Positions 1 to 6,222 are shown, numbered from the stretch's first letter. The stretch is 12,602 nt of DNA from CAZOWL01 sp964583605 (GCA_964583605.1 CAZOWL010000108.1:1-12602); one strand, 5' to 3'. Translations and numbers: made by a program. The notes: generated from the sequence alone by a model not told the origin.

Positions 1-56
1 GTCGCCTTCATCCACCACTTCGGCACCTCCCTCAACGAGCACACCCATTTCCACAG
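1..56 (+). pseudogene. IS91-family transposase fragment (cut after HUH motif)
   Basis: Frame 1 reads VAFIHHFGTSLNEHTHFH, which matches the conserved stretch FIHRFGSxLNEHxHFH of IS91/IS801-type Y2 transposases. The H-x-H of HTHFH is the metal-binding HUH signature of these rolling-circle single-strand nucleases. Family resemblance stops after the last His (about position 54). The expected continuation (a C/V-rich strand leading to DGVF) is absent, and the frame reaches a stop at 94. The gene enters from the left edge, so only this internal piece is visible. It meets the truncated kinase gene on the other strand, so the junction is probably an old insertion or deletion boundary. The catalytic tyrosines, which lie further downstream in this family, are missing here. 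Confidence 0.72.
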
Positions 57-260
57 CGGACCCTTGCGGATCAGGACCTCCAGGTTGTTGCGCTGAGCGG
101 GCGTGGCCTGCTCGGGGAAGTACCACTTCAGCGCCAGCACCCGGTCGACCAGGTTGGCGCGGTAGACCTCTCCTTGGCGGCCGCCGAGGAAGGTCTCGAC
201 GGTGCAGGGGTGTCCGGAGGCGGACTGGACGGTCGTGCCGAGCGGCAGCAATTGGTGCAT
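57..260 (-). pseudogene. 5' fragment of a Ser/Thr protein kinase gene
   Basis: On the minus strand an ATG at 260-258 opens about 67 codons beginning MHQLLPLGTTVQSASGHPC. They continue through a glycine-rich loop (FLGGRQGEVYRA), the VALK-type lysine (LALKWYF, about residues 46-52) and QRNNLEVLIRKGP. This matches the N-lobe start of the kinases that carry a helix-hairpin-helix tail and sit beside vWA/PP2C genes in TerY-type clusters. A GGGGAG ribosome-binding site lies just upstream of the ATG. The rest of the N-lobe and the whole catalytic C-lobe are missing, because homology ends at about 57 where IS91 DNA begins. The phosphate loop reads LGGRQGEV where relatives have LGGGGQGEV, one residue short. 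It cannot encode a working kinase. Confidence 0.68.
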
Positions 261-464
261 CTGGGCTCCCCGACCCTGTCAGGTCATCGCCGGCGTCATC
301 GGGCGGCCTTGCGGGCAGGGGCGGCGGGGCGGGCGTGCTGGCGGCGCCCCGCCGACGGTCAAGGCACTTCGCTGGATAACCCTGAAAATTTTCCGAAATA
401 TACCGTTCCCGACGGGCGCTGGCCAGCGCCAGGGGTCGGTCCGGTTCGGGGCGCCGGTCGCGGG
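261..464. other. Intergenic region with AT-rich patch and palindrome
   Basis: No gene is seen in these 204 bp between the kinase fragment and the Uma2 gene. An AT-rich island at about 380-407, unusual for this GC-rich window, contains the palindrome GAAAATTTTC (384-393) and TATATT on the minus strand. It could be the relic promoter of the kinase, but no well-spaced -35/-10 pair was found. A perfect 16-bp palindrome GGCGCTGG/CCAGCGCC lies at 415-430, about 35 bp beyond the Uma2 stop codon on the minus strand. It could form a terminator-like hairpin although no T-run follows. Confidence 0.5.
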
Positions 465-1028
465 TCAGTCCGGCGCCGGCTGGTCGGCGCCGAGGATGTA
501 GGCGAGGTCGAGCTCGACGGCATCGAAGGGCGGGATGCGCGCGCGGGCCTCGTCCTTCAGCGTCGCGACGATCCGGTAGTTGCCGCCCTCGAGGGCGTGG
601 GCGATCAGGACCCGGTCCTCGGGCCAGATGAGCCAGTAGAAGGGCACCCCGTGGCGGCGCAGCAGCAGCGGCAGGTGCAGCGTGTCCTTGCGCTCGTGGC
701 CCGGCGAGACGATCTCGCAGACCCAGTCCGGGACCAGCTCGACGACGCCGCTCGGCATCGTCGGCAACCGTTCCTTGCGCCAGCCGGCGATGTCGTGCGA
801 CGGGCACTCGTGGGCCTCGTAGGCGACGCTGACCTCGGTCGCGATCCACCAGCCGCCGGGGCCGGATCTGCGGTCGAACGGGCCGAGTTCGCGCGAGGCA
901 CGGCTCTGTACCTGCCCGTGCTCGAAGCGGGCCATCGGCCGGCGGACGATCTCGCCGCCGATGAGCTCGACGCGTTCCTCGGGACTCAGCAGCAGGTCAT
1001 CGATCGTCTTGAGCTTGTGTGCTTCCAT
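465..1028 (-). CDS. Uma2-family (DUF820) putative restriction endonuclease
   Basis: The 187-residue product has the Uma2 layout, a PD-(D/E)XK-like fold common in cyanobacteria and GC-rich proteobacteria, usually in many copies per genome and of uncertain substrate. Visible landmarks are the N-terminal ELIGGEIVRRP strand (21-31), the FEHGQV helix start (35-40), HDIAGWRKE (79-87), PDWVCEIVSPGHERKD (100-115) and the signature RRHGVPFYWLIWP (124-136). D79, D101 and E105 are the likely acidic metal ligands by family analogy. The ATG at 1028-1026 is preferred over one 25 codons upstream because homology begins at MEAHKLKTIDDLL and GAGG lies 6 nt before it; the upstream extension is low-complexity Ala/Pro/Arg. 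Length is normal for the family and no frameshift is seen. It stands alone between two broken genes, so its neighbours do not suggest a partner. Confidence 0.85.
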   Translation of the reverse strand: MEAHKLKTIDDLLLSPEERVELIGGEIVRRPMARFEHGQVQSRASRELGPFDRRSGPGGWWIATEVSVAYEAHECPSHDIAGWRKERLPTMPSGVVELVPDWVCEIVSPGHERKDTLHLPLLLRRHGVPFYWLIWPEDRVLIAHALEGGNYRIVATLKDEARARIPPFDAVELDLAYILGADQPAPD

Positions 1029-1130
1029 CCGGGGCCTCGGTGTCGTCGGTGGGTCGTCGGGATGGGGCCGGGCCGCGCGCGCCGAGGCGGGCGACGACCC
1101 CAAGTTAGACCCCGCGGCGGGGCGGCGTCA

Positions 1131-1312
1131 ATGGTCGCGCGGGTGGCCGCGGGGTTTCTCCTTGCCGAGATCCTCCATCGCTTCCCAGCCCTCGGCGCCG
1201 CCGAGCACCGCACAGCCGACCAACAGCAGAATTTCGAGCAACGGATAGAGCTTGTGCCGATCAACGCGAAAGTCCGGAGTGATGACACGTGCTCAAGGAT
1301 GCTGACGGACAT
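1131..1312 (-). pseudogene. ISAs1-family transposase, frameshifted N-terminal remnant
   Basis: The minus strand starts MSVSILEHVSSLRTF at 1312. After a one-base frameshift near 1265 it continues in another frame as VDRHKLYPLLEILLLVGC and then AVLGGAEGWEAMEDLGKEK. Together these give the N-terminal DDE_Tnp_1-associated region of ISAs1 transposases, which typically reads DxRxxRxxLYPLxEILxLxxCAVLxGAxxWxxIExFGxxK. One base missing from TTCCGCGTTGAT (present as TTCGCGTTGAT) explains the shift. Recognisable sequence ends at about 1150, so only roughly 55 of the usual ~370 residues remain and the DDE catalytic domain is absent. The gene had its own AGGAG site just before the ATG. It cannot be active. 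Confidence 0.75.
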
Positions 1313-1595
1313 GGGAAACTCCTAAAAGGGTTTCCCAGAGAGTGCCGCAGATTACTGTCTCAAGTGAAGTTTATATGCGCCCGCCCTGCGGCACGACCCC
1401 AAACCCCCGCCGGTATTTCAGAGTGTCTACGACGCCGCGCAGCCCGAGCCGCAGTCAGCTCAGGCATCCGAGTCGCAACTCCCGCGTCGGCGGCCCGCTC
1501 AGCGCTTCCGGGCGGGAAGTCCGGCATCCGCCTGGAAAGGGCAGACAAGCGAGCTTGATTTCAACGCAATCAATGCTTAATGTTCCGGAAAGCCG
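1313..1595. other. Intergenic region between IS remnant and toxin-antitoxin operon
   Basis: About 280 bp with no convincing gene. Short overlapping frames on both strands lack family resemblance and a ribosome-binding site. Composition changes from GC-rich to AT-richer at 1555-1590, where the candidate promoter of the toxin-antitoxin operon lies. The outer end of the ISAs1 element should fall in the left part, but no inverted repeat could be identified because the partner end is gone. Confidence 0.4.
1555..1583 (+). promoter_or_regulatory. Candidate promoter and operator of the fitA/vapC-like operon
   Basis: TTGATT (1555-1560) and TAATGT (1578-1583) are spaced by 17 bp, a plausible sigma-70 arrangement with a weak -10, 24 bp before the antitoxin start. 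The inverted repeat TTGATT-N7-AATCAA (1555-1560 and 1568-1573) covers the -35 element. FitA-type ribbon-helix-helix antitoxins bind inverted repeats in their own promoters, so this could be the autoregulatory operator. Both calls rest on pattern and position only. Confidence 0.38.
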
Positions 1596-1597
1596 AT

Positions 1598-1602
1598 GGA
1601 GG
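1598..1602 (+). promoter_or_regulatory. Ribosome-binding site deciding the antitoxin start
   Basis: GGAGG lies 5 nt before the ATG at 1608. It overlaps the alternative ATG at 1596, which has no such site, so translation from 1608 is favoured. Confidence 0.7.
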
Positions 1603-1607
1603 TTGCC

Positions 1608-1850
1608 ATGGCCAGCATCACGATCCGCAATCTCGACGATACCTTGAAGCGTCGTCTGCGCATCCGCGCGGCCGAGCACGGCCGGTCGATGGAGGAGGAA
1701 GCGCGGGAAATCCTGCGCCAAGCCATCGGGAAACCGACGGCGCCCAAAAACCTCGGCGAAGCCATCCATCGCCGGTTTGCCGCGCTGGGCGGGGTGCAGC
1801 CCGACCTGCCCCCGCGCGAGCCGATGCCCGAGCCGCCCCGCTTCGATTGA
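1608..1850 (+). CDS. FitA-like ribbon-helix-helix antitoxin
   Basis: The 80-residue protein begins MASITIRNLDDTLKRRLRIR. This is the classic FitA/Arc-type ribbon-helix-helix N-terminus: a DNA-contacting beta strand (SITIRNL), then helix 1 (DDTLKRRLRIRAAEHG) and helix 2 (SMEEEAREILRQAI). The remaining ~35 residues are Pro/Glu/Arg-rich and probably extend over the toxin to inhibit it, as in FitAB complexes. It lies 13 bp upstream of a PIN-domain toxin on the same strand, the standard antitoxin-first order. As a dimer it should bind its own promoter and neutralise the toxin. Length and domain are intact. VapB is an alternative name, but the SITIRNLDD start is typical of FitA-like proteins. Confidence 0.88.
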   Translation: MASITIRNLDDTLKRRLRIRAAEHGRSMEEEAREILRQAIGKPTAPKNLGEAIHRRFAALGGVQPDLPPREPMPEPPRFD

Positions 1851-1863
1851 GGCGAGATCGGCG

Positions 1864-2298
1864 ATGATCCTGATCGACACTAACGTCATCTCGGAGCTGA
1901 TGCGGTCGAGCCCGTCCCCGGCAGTCCTCGACTGGTTCGGTCGCCAGGATGCGCCCGCCCTTCATCTCAGCGCGGTGGGCGAAGCCGAGTTGCGGCGCGG
2001 CGCGGCGATCCTGCCCGCGGGCCGCCGACGCGATCGAATCATCGCCGAGATCGACGCCATGATCGCGGAAGACTTCGCGGGCCGCGTGCTCGCCTTCGAC
2101 AGCGCTGCCGCGCAAGCCTTCGCCACCATCTTCGCCGACCGCCGTGCCGCGGGCCGTCCGATCAGCTTTCCCGACTGCCAGATCGCCGCCACCGCGCGCG
2201 CGCACGGCGCCGCCGTGGCCACCCGCAATGTGGGCGATTTCGCGGGCTGCGGGATCGAGGTGATCGATCCCTGGGGCCACTCGGAACAGGCTGATTGA
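1864..2298 (+). CDS. VapC/FitB-like PIN-domain ribonuclease toxin
   Basis: The 144-residue protein starts MILIDTNVISELMRSSPSP, the hallmark of PIN-domain toxins of the VapC/FitB class, which are Mg-dependent ribonucleases usually cutting tRNA or rRNA. The acidic set expected at the active site is present: D5 and E11 near the N-terminus, D104 in SFPDCQIAATA, and D125 in TRNVGDF. The C-terminal strand IEVIDPW closes the fold at normal length. The ATG at 1864 is chosen because the open frame upstream only overlaps the antitoxin gene in another frame and lacks homology. It is translated 13 bp after the antitoxin stop, so the two are probably cotranscribed and translationally linked. Nothing suggests inactivation, so this looks like a live toxin-antitoxin module in an otherwise decaying neighbourhood. 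Confidence 0.9.
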   Translation: MILIDTNVISELMRSSPSPAVLDWFGRQDAPALHLSAVGEAELRRGAAILPAGRRRDRIIAEIDAMIAEDFAGRVLAFDSAAAQAFATIFADRRAAGRPISFPDCQIAATARAHGAAVATRNVGDFAGCGIEVIDPWGHSEQAD

Positions 2299-2311
2299 CC
2301 AGCGTCTCGCG

Positions 2312-2328
2312 CCGGGCAGGATGCCCGG
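2312..2328. repeat. Hairpin 1 downstream of the toxin gene
   Basis: Perfect inverted repeat CCGGGCA / TGCCCGG (7 bp) with a GGA loop, 13 bp after the toxin stop codon and immediately before a second, longer hairpin. There is no T-run, so it is not a textbook intrinsic terminator, but it could slow transcription or protect the mRNA 3' end. Confidence 0.6.
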
Positions 2329-2329
2329 A

Positions 2330-2360
2330 CCTGTTCAGTGCCGATAAGGCACTGAACAGG
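2330..2360. terminator. Hairpin 2: perfect 13-bp stem, likely operon end
   Basis: CCTGTTCAGTGCC (2330-2342) is followed by the loop GATAA and its exact reverse complement (2348-2360). A perfect 13-bp stem with a 5-nt loop is very unlikely by chance. Position 32 bp after the toxin gene suggests a transcription end or mRNA-stabilising structure, but the following bases are AGGGGG rather than T-rich. A protein-binding or recombination site is the alternative. Confidence 0.6.
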
Positions 2361-2495
2361 AGGGGGCTCGGAAACCGCATTGTCGAGCGCCGTACCGATC
2401 TTGGCCAGGACGGCCAATCATCGGCGTTTCCCTGGGCCGACGTCTGAACGGCATGGACAGTCACAACGAAACGGACCGGAACGAATCAACCCAGA

Positions 2496-4022
2496 ATGAT
2501 TGCCGATCACCTGACAGATATCGCCCAGTTCGACGCCGACCTTTGGCGGATGGCCGACGATCTACGCGCCAACTCGGGCCTCGCCTCGAACGAATACTTT
2601 CTGCCGATCATGGGCCTGCTATTCCTGCGCCAGGCCACCAACCGCTACTACGAGGCGCTCGCCGCGATCGAGGCGGATCAGGCCGCAGGCCGGATGCCGG
2701 GTCGCCCGCTCCACGACGCCGACTTCACCCGCCGCCGGGCGATGAGACTGCCGGAGGCCGCGTGCTACGACCGGATCCTTGACCAGCCCAAGGGCGGCCG
2801 GCTCGGTGCGGCACTGACCGCCGCGATGGAGGCCGTCGAGGCGCACTTCCCGCCGCTCGCCGGCCAGCTGCCGAAGGAGTACGAGCGGTTCGACGACGCG
2901 CTCTTGGAAAGCATGATGCGCAAGTTCGACACCGAGGCCCTGCGCACCGCCTCGGGCGACGTCTTCGGCCGCATCTACGAATACTTCCTCGCCGAGTTCT
3001 CCAAGCAGGGCGCCCACGACAATGGCGAGTTCTTCACGCCGCCGGCGCTCGTGCAGACCATCGTCAACGTCATCGAGCCCGACCACGGCATCATCCTAGA
3101 TCCGGCCTGCGGCTCCGGCGGCATGTTCGTGCAATCGAGCCACTTCATCGAGCACGCCGGCCAGGACACGATGCAGCGCGTCACCTTCTACGGCCACGAG
3201 AAGAACGAGACCACGGCCAGGCTCGCCCAGATCAATCTCGCCGTGCACGGGCTCGAAGGCACCATTCGGGCCGGCAACGAGGCCATCACCTATTACAAGG
3301 ACCCGCACGAGCTGGCCGGCCGCTGCGACTTCGTCATGGCCAATCCGCCCTTCAACGTCGACGAGGTGGGCGCCGACAAGGTCGAGGGCGACAAGCGTCT
3401 GCCGTTCGGCCTGCCCGGCGTCAACAAGGCGAAGAAGGTGTCGAACGCCAACTACCTGTGGCTGCAATACTTCTACAGCTACCTGAACGCCAACGGCCGC
3501 GCCGGCGTCGTCATGTCCAGCCAGGCCTCCAGCGCCGGGCGGGACGAGGCCAAGGTGCGTCAGAGGCTGGTCGAGACCGGCGCCGTCGATCTGATGATCG
3601 ACATCCGCGGCAACTTCTTCTACACCCGCACCGTGCCCTGCCAGCTCTGGTTCTACGACCGCGCCAAGGAGCGCGACCCCGAGCGCGCCGACCAGGTCCT
3701 GATGCTCGCTGCGCGCAACATCTACCGCAAGGTCTCGCGCGCCATCTGCGACTTCTCGCCCGAGCAGCAGCGAAACATCGCCGCCATCGTCTGGCTCCAT
3801 CGCGGGCAGTCCGAGCGGTTCCTGACGCTGCTCGCGTCCTACCTGGGCTCGGCGATCGCCGGGGGACAGGCGACCGCCGCGCCGCTCGCGGCCTTCGCGG
3901 ACGGGCTTGGCAAGCTGATCGATCGGATGGCGCCGTTCGCGACCGCGGCGCGCGACCCCGACCCGCCCGCCCTGAGCCTGACCGAGTCTCTTCTCCTCTT
4001 CTCTGATGGTGCCGGGGCATGA
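2496..4022 (+). CDS. hsdM: Type I restriction-modification N6-adenine methyltransferase (HsdM-like), C-terminally truncated
   Basis: The protein shows the HsdM N-terminal helical domain (about 8-140, SNEYFLPIMGLLFLRQ at 31-46) and then the SAM-dependent N6-adenine methylase domain. Motifs are GEFFTPP (177-183), the SAM-binding motif I DPACGSGGMF (202-211) and the catalytic NPPF (283-286), followed by the GRAGVVMSSQASSAGRDEAKVR segment in its usual form. The catalytic core looks intact. Family members that I recognise continue past ARDPDP (about residue 490) with a long helical C-terminal region needed to dock with HsdS. Here sequence changes to an unrelated 18-residue tail at about 3966 and stops within the start of the next gene (ATGA overlap). 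No hsdS or hsdR is in the window. It is probably a decayed or orphan subunit. The ATG has no clear ribosome-binding site. Confidence 0.85.
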   Translation: MIADHLTDIAQFDADLWRMADDLRANSGLASNEYFLPIMGLLFLRQATNRYYEALAAIEADQAAGRMPGRPLHDADFTRRRAMRLPEAACYDRILDQPKGGRLGAALTAAMEAVEAHFPPLAGQLPKEYERFDDALLESMMRKFDTEALRTASGDVFGRIYEYFLAEFSKQGAHDNGEFFTPPALVQTIVNVIEPDHGIILDPACGSGGMFVQSSHFIEHAGQDTMQRVTFYGHEKNETTARLAQINLAVHGLEGTIRAGNEAITYYKDPHELAGRCDFVMANPPFNVDEVGADKVEGDKRLPFGLPGVNKAKKVSNANYLWLQYFYSYLNANGRAGVVMSSQASSAGRDEAKVRQRLVETGAVDLMIDIRGNFFYTRTVPCQLWFYDRAKERDPERADQVLMLAARNIYRKVSRAICDFSPEQQRNIAAIVWLHRGQSERFLTLLASYLGSAIAGGQATAAPLAAFADGLGKLIDRMAPFATAARDPDPPALSLTESLLLFSDGAGA

Positions 4023-5277
4023 GCCAGAAGATCCTGATCGGACCGGGTGCGGGGAATCGGCAGGCGCAGGCCCGGGGCGTGCGGCTCGGCCGCGTCGCCG
4101 GGGTCATGGTGCAGCTCGACTGGAGTCTGCTCATCATCTTCGCGCTGATCACGCTGGCGCTGGCCGGCGGCCCGTTACCGGCCTGGCATCCCGACTGGGG
4201 GCGGGCGACCGTCTGGCTGACCGCGGTGACAGCGGCAGTGCTCTTCCTGGTCTCGGTCCTGGCTCATGAGCTGGCCCACGCGATCGTCGGCCGCCGGCTG
4301 GGGATCCAGGTCAGGCAGGTCACGCTGTTCGTCTTCGGCGGCATGGCCCACATGGAGGACGAGCCCGAGAGCTGGCACGCGGAGCTCGCGATGGCTATCG
4401 CCGGACCCATCACCAGCCTGGTGCTCGGCGCGCTCTGCATCTACCTCAGCGCCCTGATGGCGGGCCCGATCGCCGTCGATCCCGCAGACCCGGCGGCGGC
4501 GCTCGCCCAGCTCTCGCCATTGGCGACCATTTTCTTCTGGCTCGGGCCGATCAATATCCTGCTCGGGGTCTTCAACATGGTCCCGGGCTTCCCGCTCGAC
4601 GGCGCGCGGGTCCTGCGTGCGCTCCTCTGGGGGCTGTTGGGAGACCTGCTGCGCGCGACCCGCTGGGCCGCTGCGGCGGGTGAAGGCTTCGCGTGGCTGC
4701 TGATCGGCAGCGGCATCGCGATGATCCTCGGCCTGTCTGTGCCCATCTTCGGCAGCGGCCCGGTGGCCGGGCTATGGCTTGCGCTGATCGGCTGGTTTCT
4801 CAACCACGCCGCCCTGACCGGCTACCAGCAGGCGATGGGGCGACAGACCCTCGGCGACCTGCCGGTGACCCGGGTGATGCACCGCGACTTCATCGAGGTC
4901 GCCCCAAGCTCGACCGTCCAGGACTTCATCGACGCCCACCTGCTGGAGAGCAGCCAGCGCGTCTTCCCGGTCGTCGAGGGGGGGCAGCTGCTCGGCCTCG
5001 TTGGCCTTGCCGATGTGCGGCGCCTAGATCGCGGCCGGCGGGTCGAGACGCAGGTGGCGGAGATCATGACGCCGACCGGCCGGCTCCACCGGCTGACCCC
5101 GACCGACAAGGCCATCGACGCGCTCAAGTACCTGGCCGAGCATCGGGTCAACCAGATCCCGGTCGTCACCGCGGAGGGGGGCTTGCTGGGCTCGTTACCC
5201 GCGAGGATATCGTGAAATGGCTCGCGCTGAGCGTCAGTGCCGGGCTCGATGGCGACTGGTCGAGCCGCGATCGCTAG
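4019..5277 (+). CDS. M50-family site-2-type membrane protease with two CBS domains, frameshifted near the 3' end
   Basis: This is an intramembrane zinc metalloprotease of the M50B (SpoIVFB/Rv2869-like) class with C-terminal CBS domains. Transmembrane segments occur at about 35-52, 66-82, 122-148, 167-186, 222-242 and 247-262. The zinc site HELAH (83-87) lies in the second helix, and the third ligand motif NMVPGFPLDGARVLR is at 186-200. Tandem CBS domains (about 285-335 and 346-400) probably sense adenine nucleotides. The raw frame ends at 5215 with GLLGSLPARIS. If one base is restored in the G-run 5176-5181, the frame continues as GLAGLVTREDIVKWLALS and ends at TAG 5275-5277, the normal end of a second CBS domain. 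So either a real 1-bp deletion or a sequence error is present. The start overlaps the truncated hsdM stop. Confidence 0.87.
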
Positions 5278-5281
5278 CGGT

Positions 5282-5302
5282 CGGCCCTGGGACTCAGGGC
5301 CG
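5282..5302. terminator. Terminator-like hairpin after the M50 protease gene
   Basis: Perfect 8-bp inverted repeat CGGCCCTG / CAGGGCCG with loop GGACT, starting 5 bp after the restored stop codon at 5277. There is no T-run; in GC-rich genomes such hairpins may still end transcription. Confidence 0.5.
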
Positions 5303-5340
5303 GGCGGGACGGGGCCGGGCGGGACGGGGCAGGCGGGCCC
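5297..5340. repeat. 15-bp direct tandem repeat
   Basis: GGGCCGGGCGGGACG occurs twice back to back (5297-5311 and 5312-5326), followed by a degenerate third copy GGGCAGGCGGGCCC. The strand is almost free of T and rich in G-runs, so it could form a G-quadruplex in mRNA or single-stranded DNA. It overlaps the right arm of the hairpin at 5282-5302. Confidence 0.75.
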
Positions 5341-5402
5341 TCGGGCAATCCCCTCGAACACTGGGGCGTTACGATTCCGGCCGGCCGTGAGCGCGGTCGC
5401 CC

Positions 5403-5466
5403 GGGCGACCGGGCACAGCGGGGCATCCCTGCCCCCAACCGGGCACCTCGAAGCGCGCGAGGTGCC
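5403..5466. repeat. Dispersed hairpin repeat, copy A
   Basis: This copy and one at 11967-12029 share GGGCGACCG, a variable 10 bp, GGCATCCCTGCCCC, a variable 3-4 bp, then a hairpin. Here the hairpin is GGCACCTCG / CGAGGTGCC (5442-5450 and 5458-5466), a perfect 9-bp stem. Weaker similarity (GTT..CGCAGCC) continues about 20 bp further. Both copies lie in non-coding DNA. It is probably a REP- or MITE-like intergenic element. Confidence 0.6.
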
Positions 5467-5540
5467 GTGCGGCAGTTACGCGCAGCCGCGGCGATCTAGC
5501 GCCGGGCCATCCCACCGATCGATGCTGACGGAGGTCTGCT

Positions 5541-6206
5541 ATGACGCTTGCAACGACCCTACTGATGACCGGCTTCGTCACCCATGACACGCGCCGCTTC
5601 GTGCTAACCCGACCGGAGGGCTTCACCTTCGAGCCCGGCCAGGGCGTCGAGCTCGGGATCGAGCGCGATCCCTGGCGTGGGCAGGGCCGCCCCTTCACGC
5701 CGACCTCGCTGCCAGGCGACCGGGCCCTGGAGCTGATGGTCAAGCGCTACCCCGACGGCGACGGCTTCACGGTTGCCCTGCATGGCCTGGCGGCCGGCGC
5801 GCCCCTGACCCTGAGCGACCCCTTCGGCACCCTCGCCTATCGCGGGCCTGGGGTCTTCATCGCGGCCGGGGCCGGCATCACGCCCTTTCTCGCTATCCTA
5901 CGTCGGCTTGCACAGGACAACGACCTGGCGGGGCATAGCCTCTTCTTCTCGAACAAGACCGAAGACGACCTGATCTGCGGCCAGGAGCTGAGCCACTACC
6001 TCGGGGCGCGGGGCCTTTTCACCTTCACCCGTGGACACAGCTCCTGCAACGAGGGGCGGCGCATCGATGCCGGCTATCTCCGCGGCCCCATCGACGACCT
6101 CGACCACCACTTCTACGTCTGTGGTCCGCGTGGGTTCGTGGCGGCCGTGAGCGACGCGCTGCTGGCCCTCGGGGTCGATGCCGATCGGCTCGTCTACGAA
6201 CGTTGA
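5541..6206 (+). CDS. FAD-binding oxidoreductase (flavodoxin/ferredoxin-NAD(P)H reductase family)
   Basis: A 221-residue stand-alone reductase of the ferredoxin-NADP reductase superfamily. The FAD domain carries RPFTPTS (50-56), the Arg-x-x-(S/T) signature that contacts the flavin. The nucleotide domain has GAGITPFLAILRRL (110-123) for the pyridine dinucleotide and ends with FYVCGPRGFV (191-200), where CGP is the usual nicotinamide-side motif. No plant-type Cys4 2Fe-2S cluster is present, so it should pass electrons between NAD(P)H and a separate carrier such as a flavodoxin, ferredoxin or haem protein. The start is secured by GGAGG (5530-5534) 6 nt before the ATG. It is monocistronic: the protease gene upstream is separated by 263 bp of repeats, and the downstream lipase gene converges 16 bp away. 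The physiological partner is unknown. Confidence 0.86.
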   Translation: MTLATTLLMTGFVTHDTRRFVLTRPEGFTFEPGQGVELGIERDPWRGQGRPFTPTSLPGDRALELMVKRYPDGDGFTVALHGLAAGAPLTLSDPFGTLAYRGPGVFIAAGAGITPFLAILRRLAQDNDLAGHSLFFSNKTEDDLICGQELSHYLGARGLFTFTRGHSSCNEGRRIDAGYLRGPIDDLDHHFYVCGPRGFVAAVSDALLALGVDADRLVYER

Positions 6207-6222
6207 GCGCGTTGCGCGGGGA

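Noticed and set aside
380..410. Defined promoter in the AT-rich patch upstream of the kinase fragment
   Set aside because: TATATT is visible on the minus strand, but no -35 hexamer at acceptable spacing was found.
174..1325. 383-codon plus-strand open frame across the Uma2 gene and IS remnant
   Set aside because: It overlaps the antisense of the recognised Uma2 gene, kinase fragment and ISAs1 relic; the product is low-complexity with no motif.
1777..1863. Upstream start of the toxin gene at 1777
   Set aside because: It lies inside the antitoxin gene in another frame; PIN-domain similarity starts exactly at MILIDTN (1864).
2299..2420. CRISPR-like or attC-like interpretation of the hairpin cluster after the toxin gene
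   Set aside because: There are no repeated direct units with spacers, and the arms lack integron-type GTTRRRY/RYYYAAC core sites. TTGGCC/GGCCAA at 2401-2417 is a short chance dyad.
5176..5181. Phase-variable switch in the M50 protease
   Set aside because: A run of only six G in a GC-rich genome is short for phase variation. An error or fixed mutation is more likely, so it is reported only as a frameshift.
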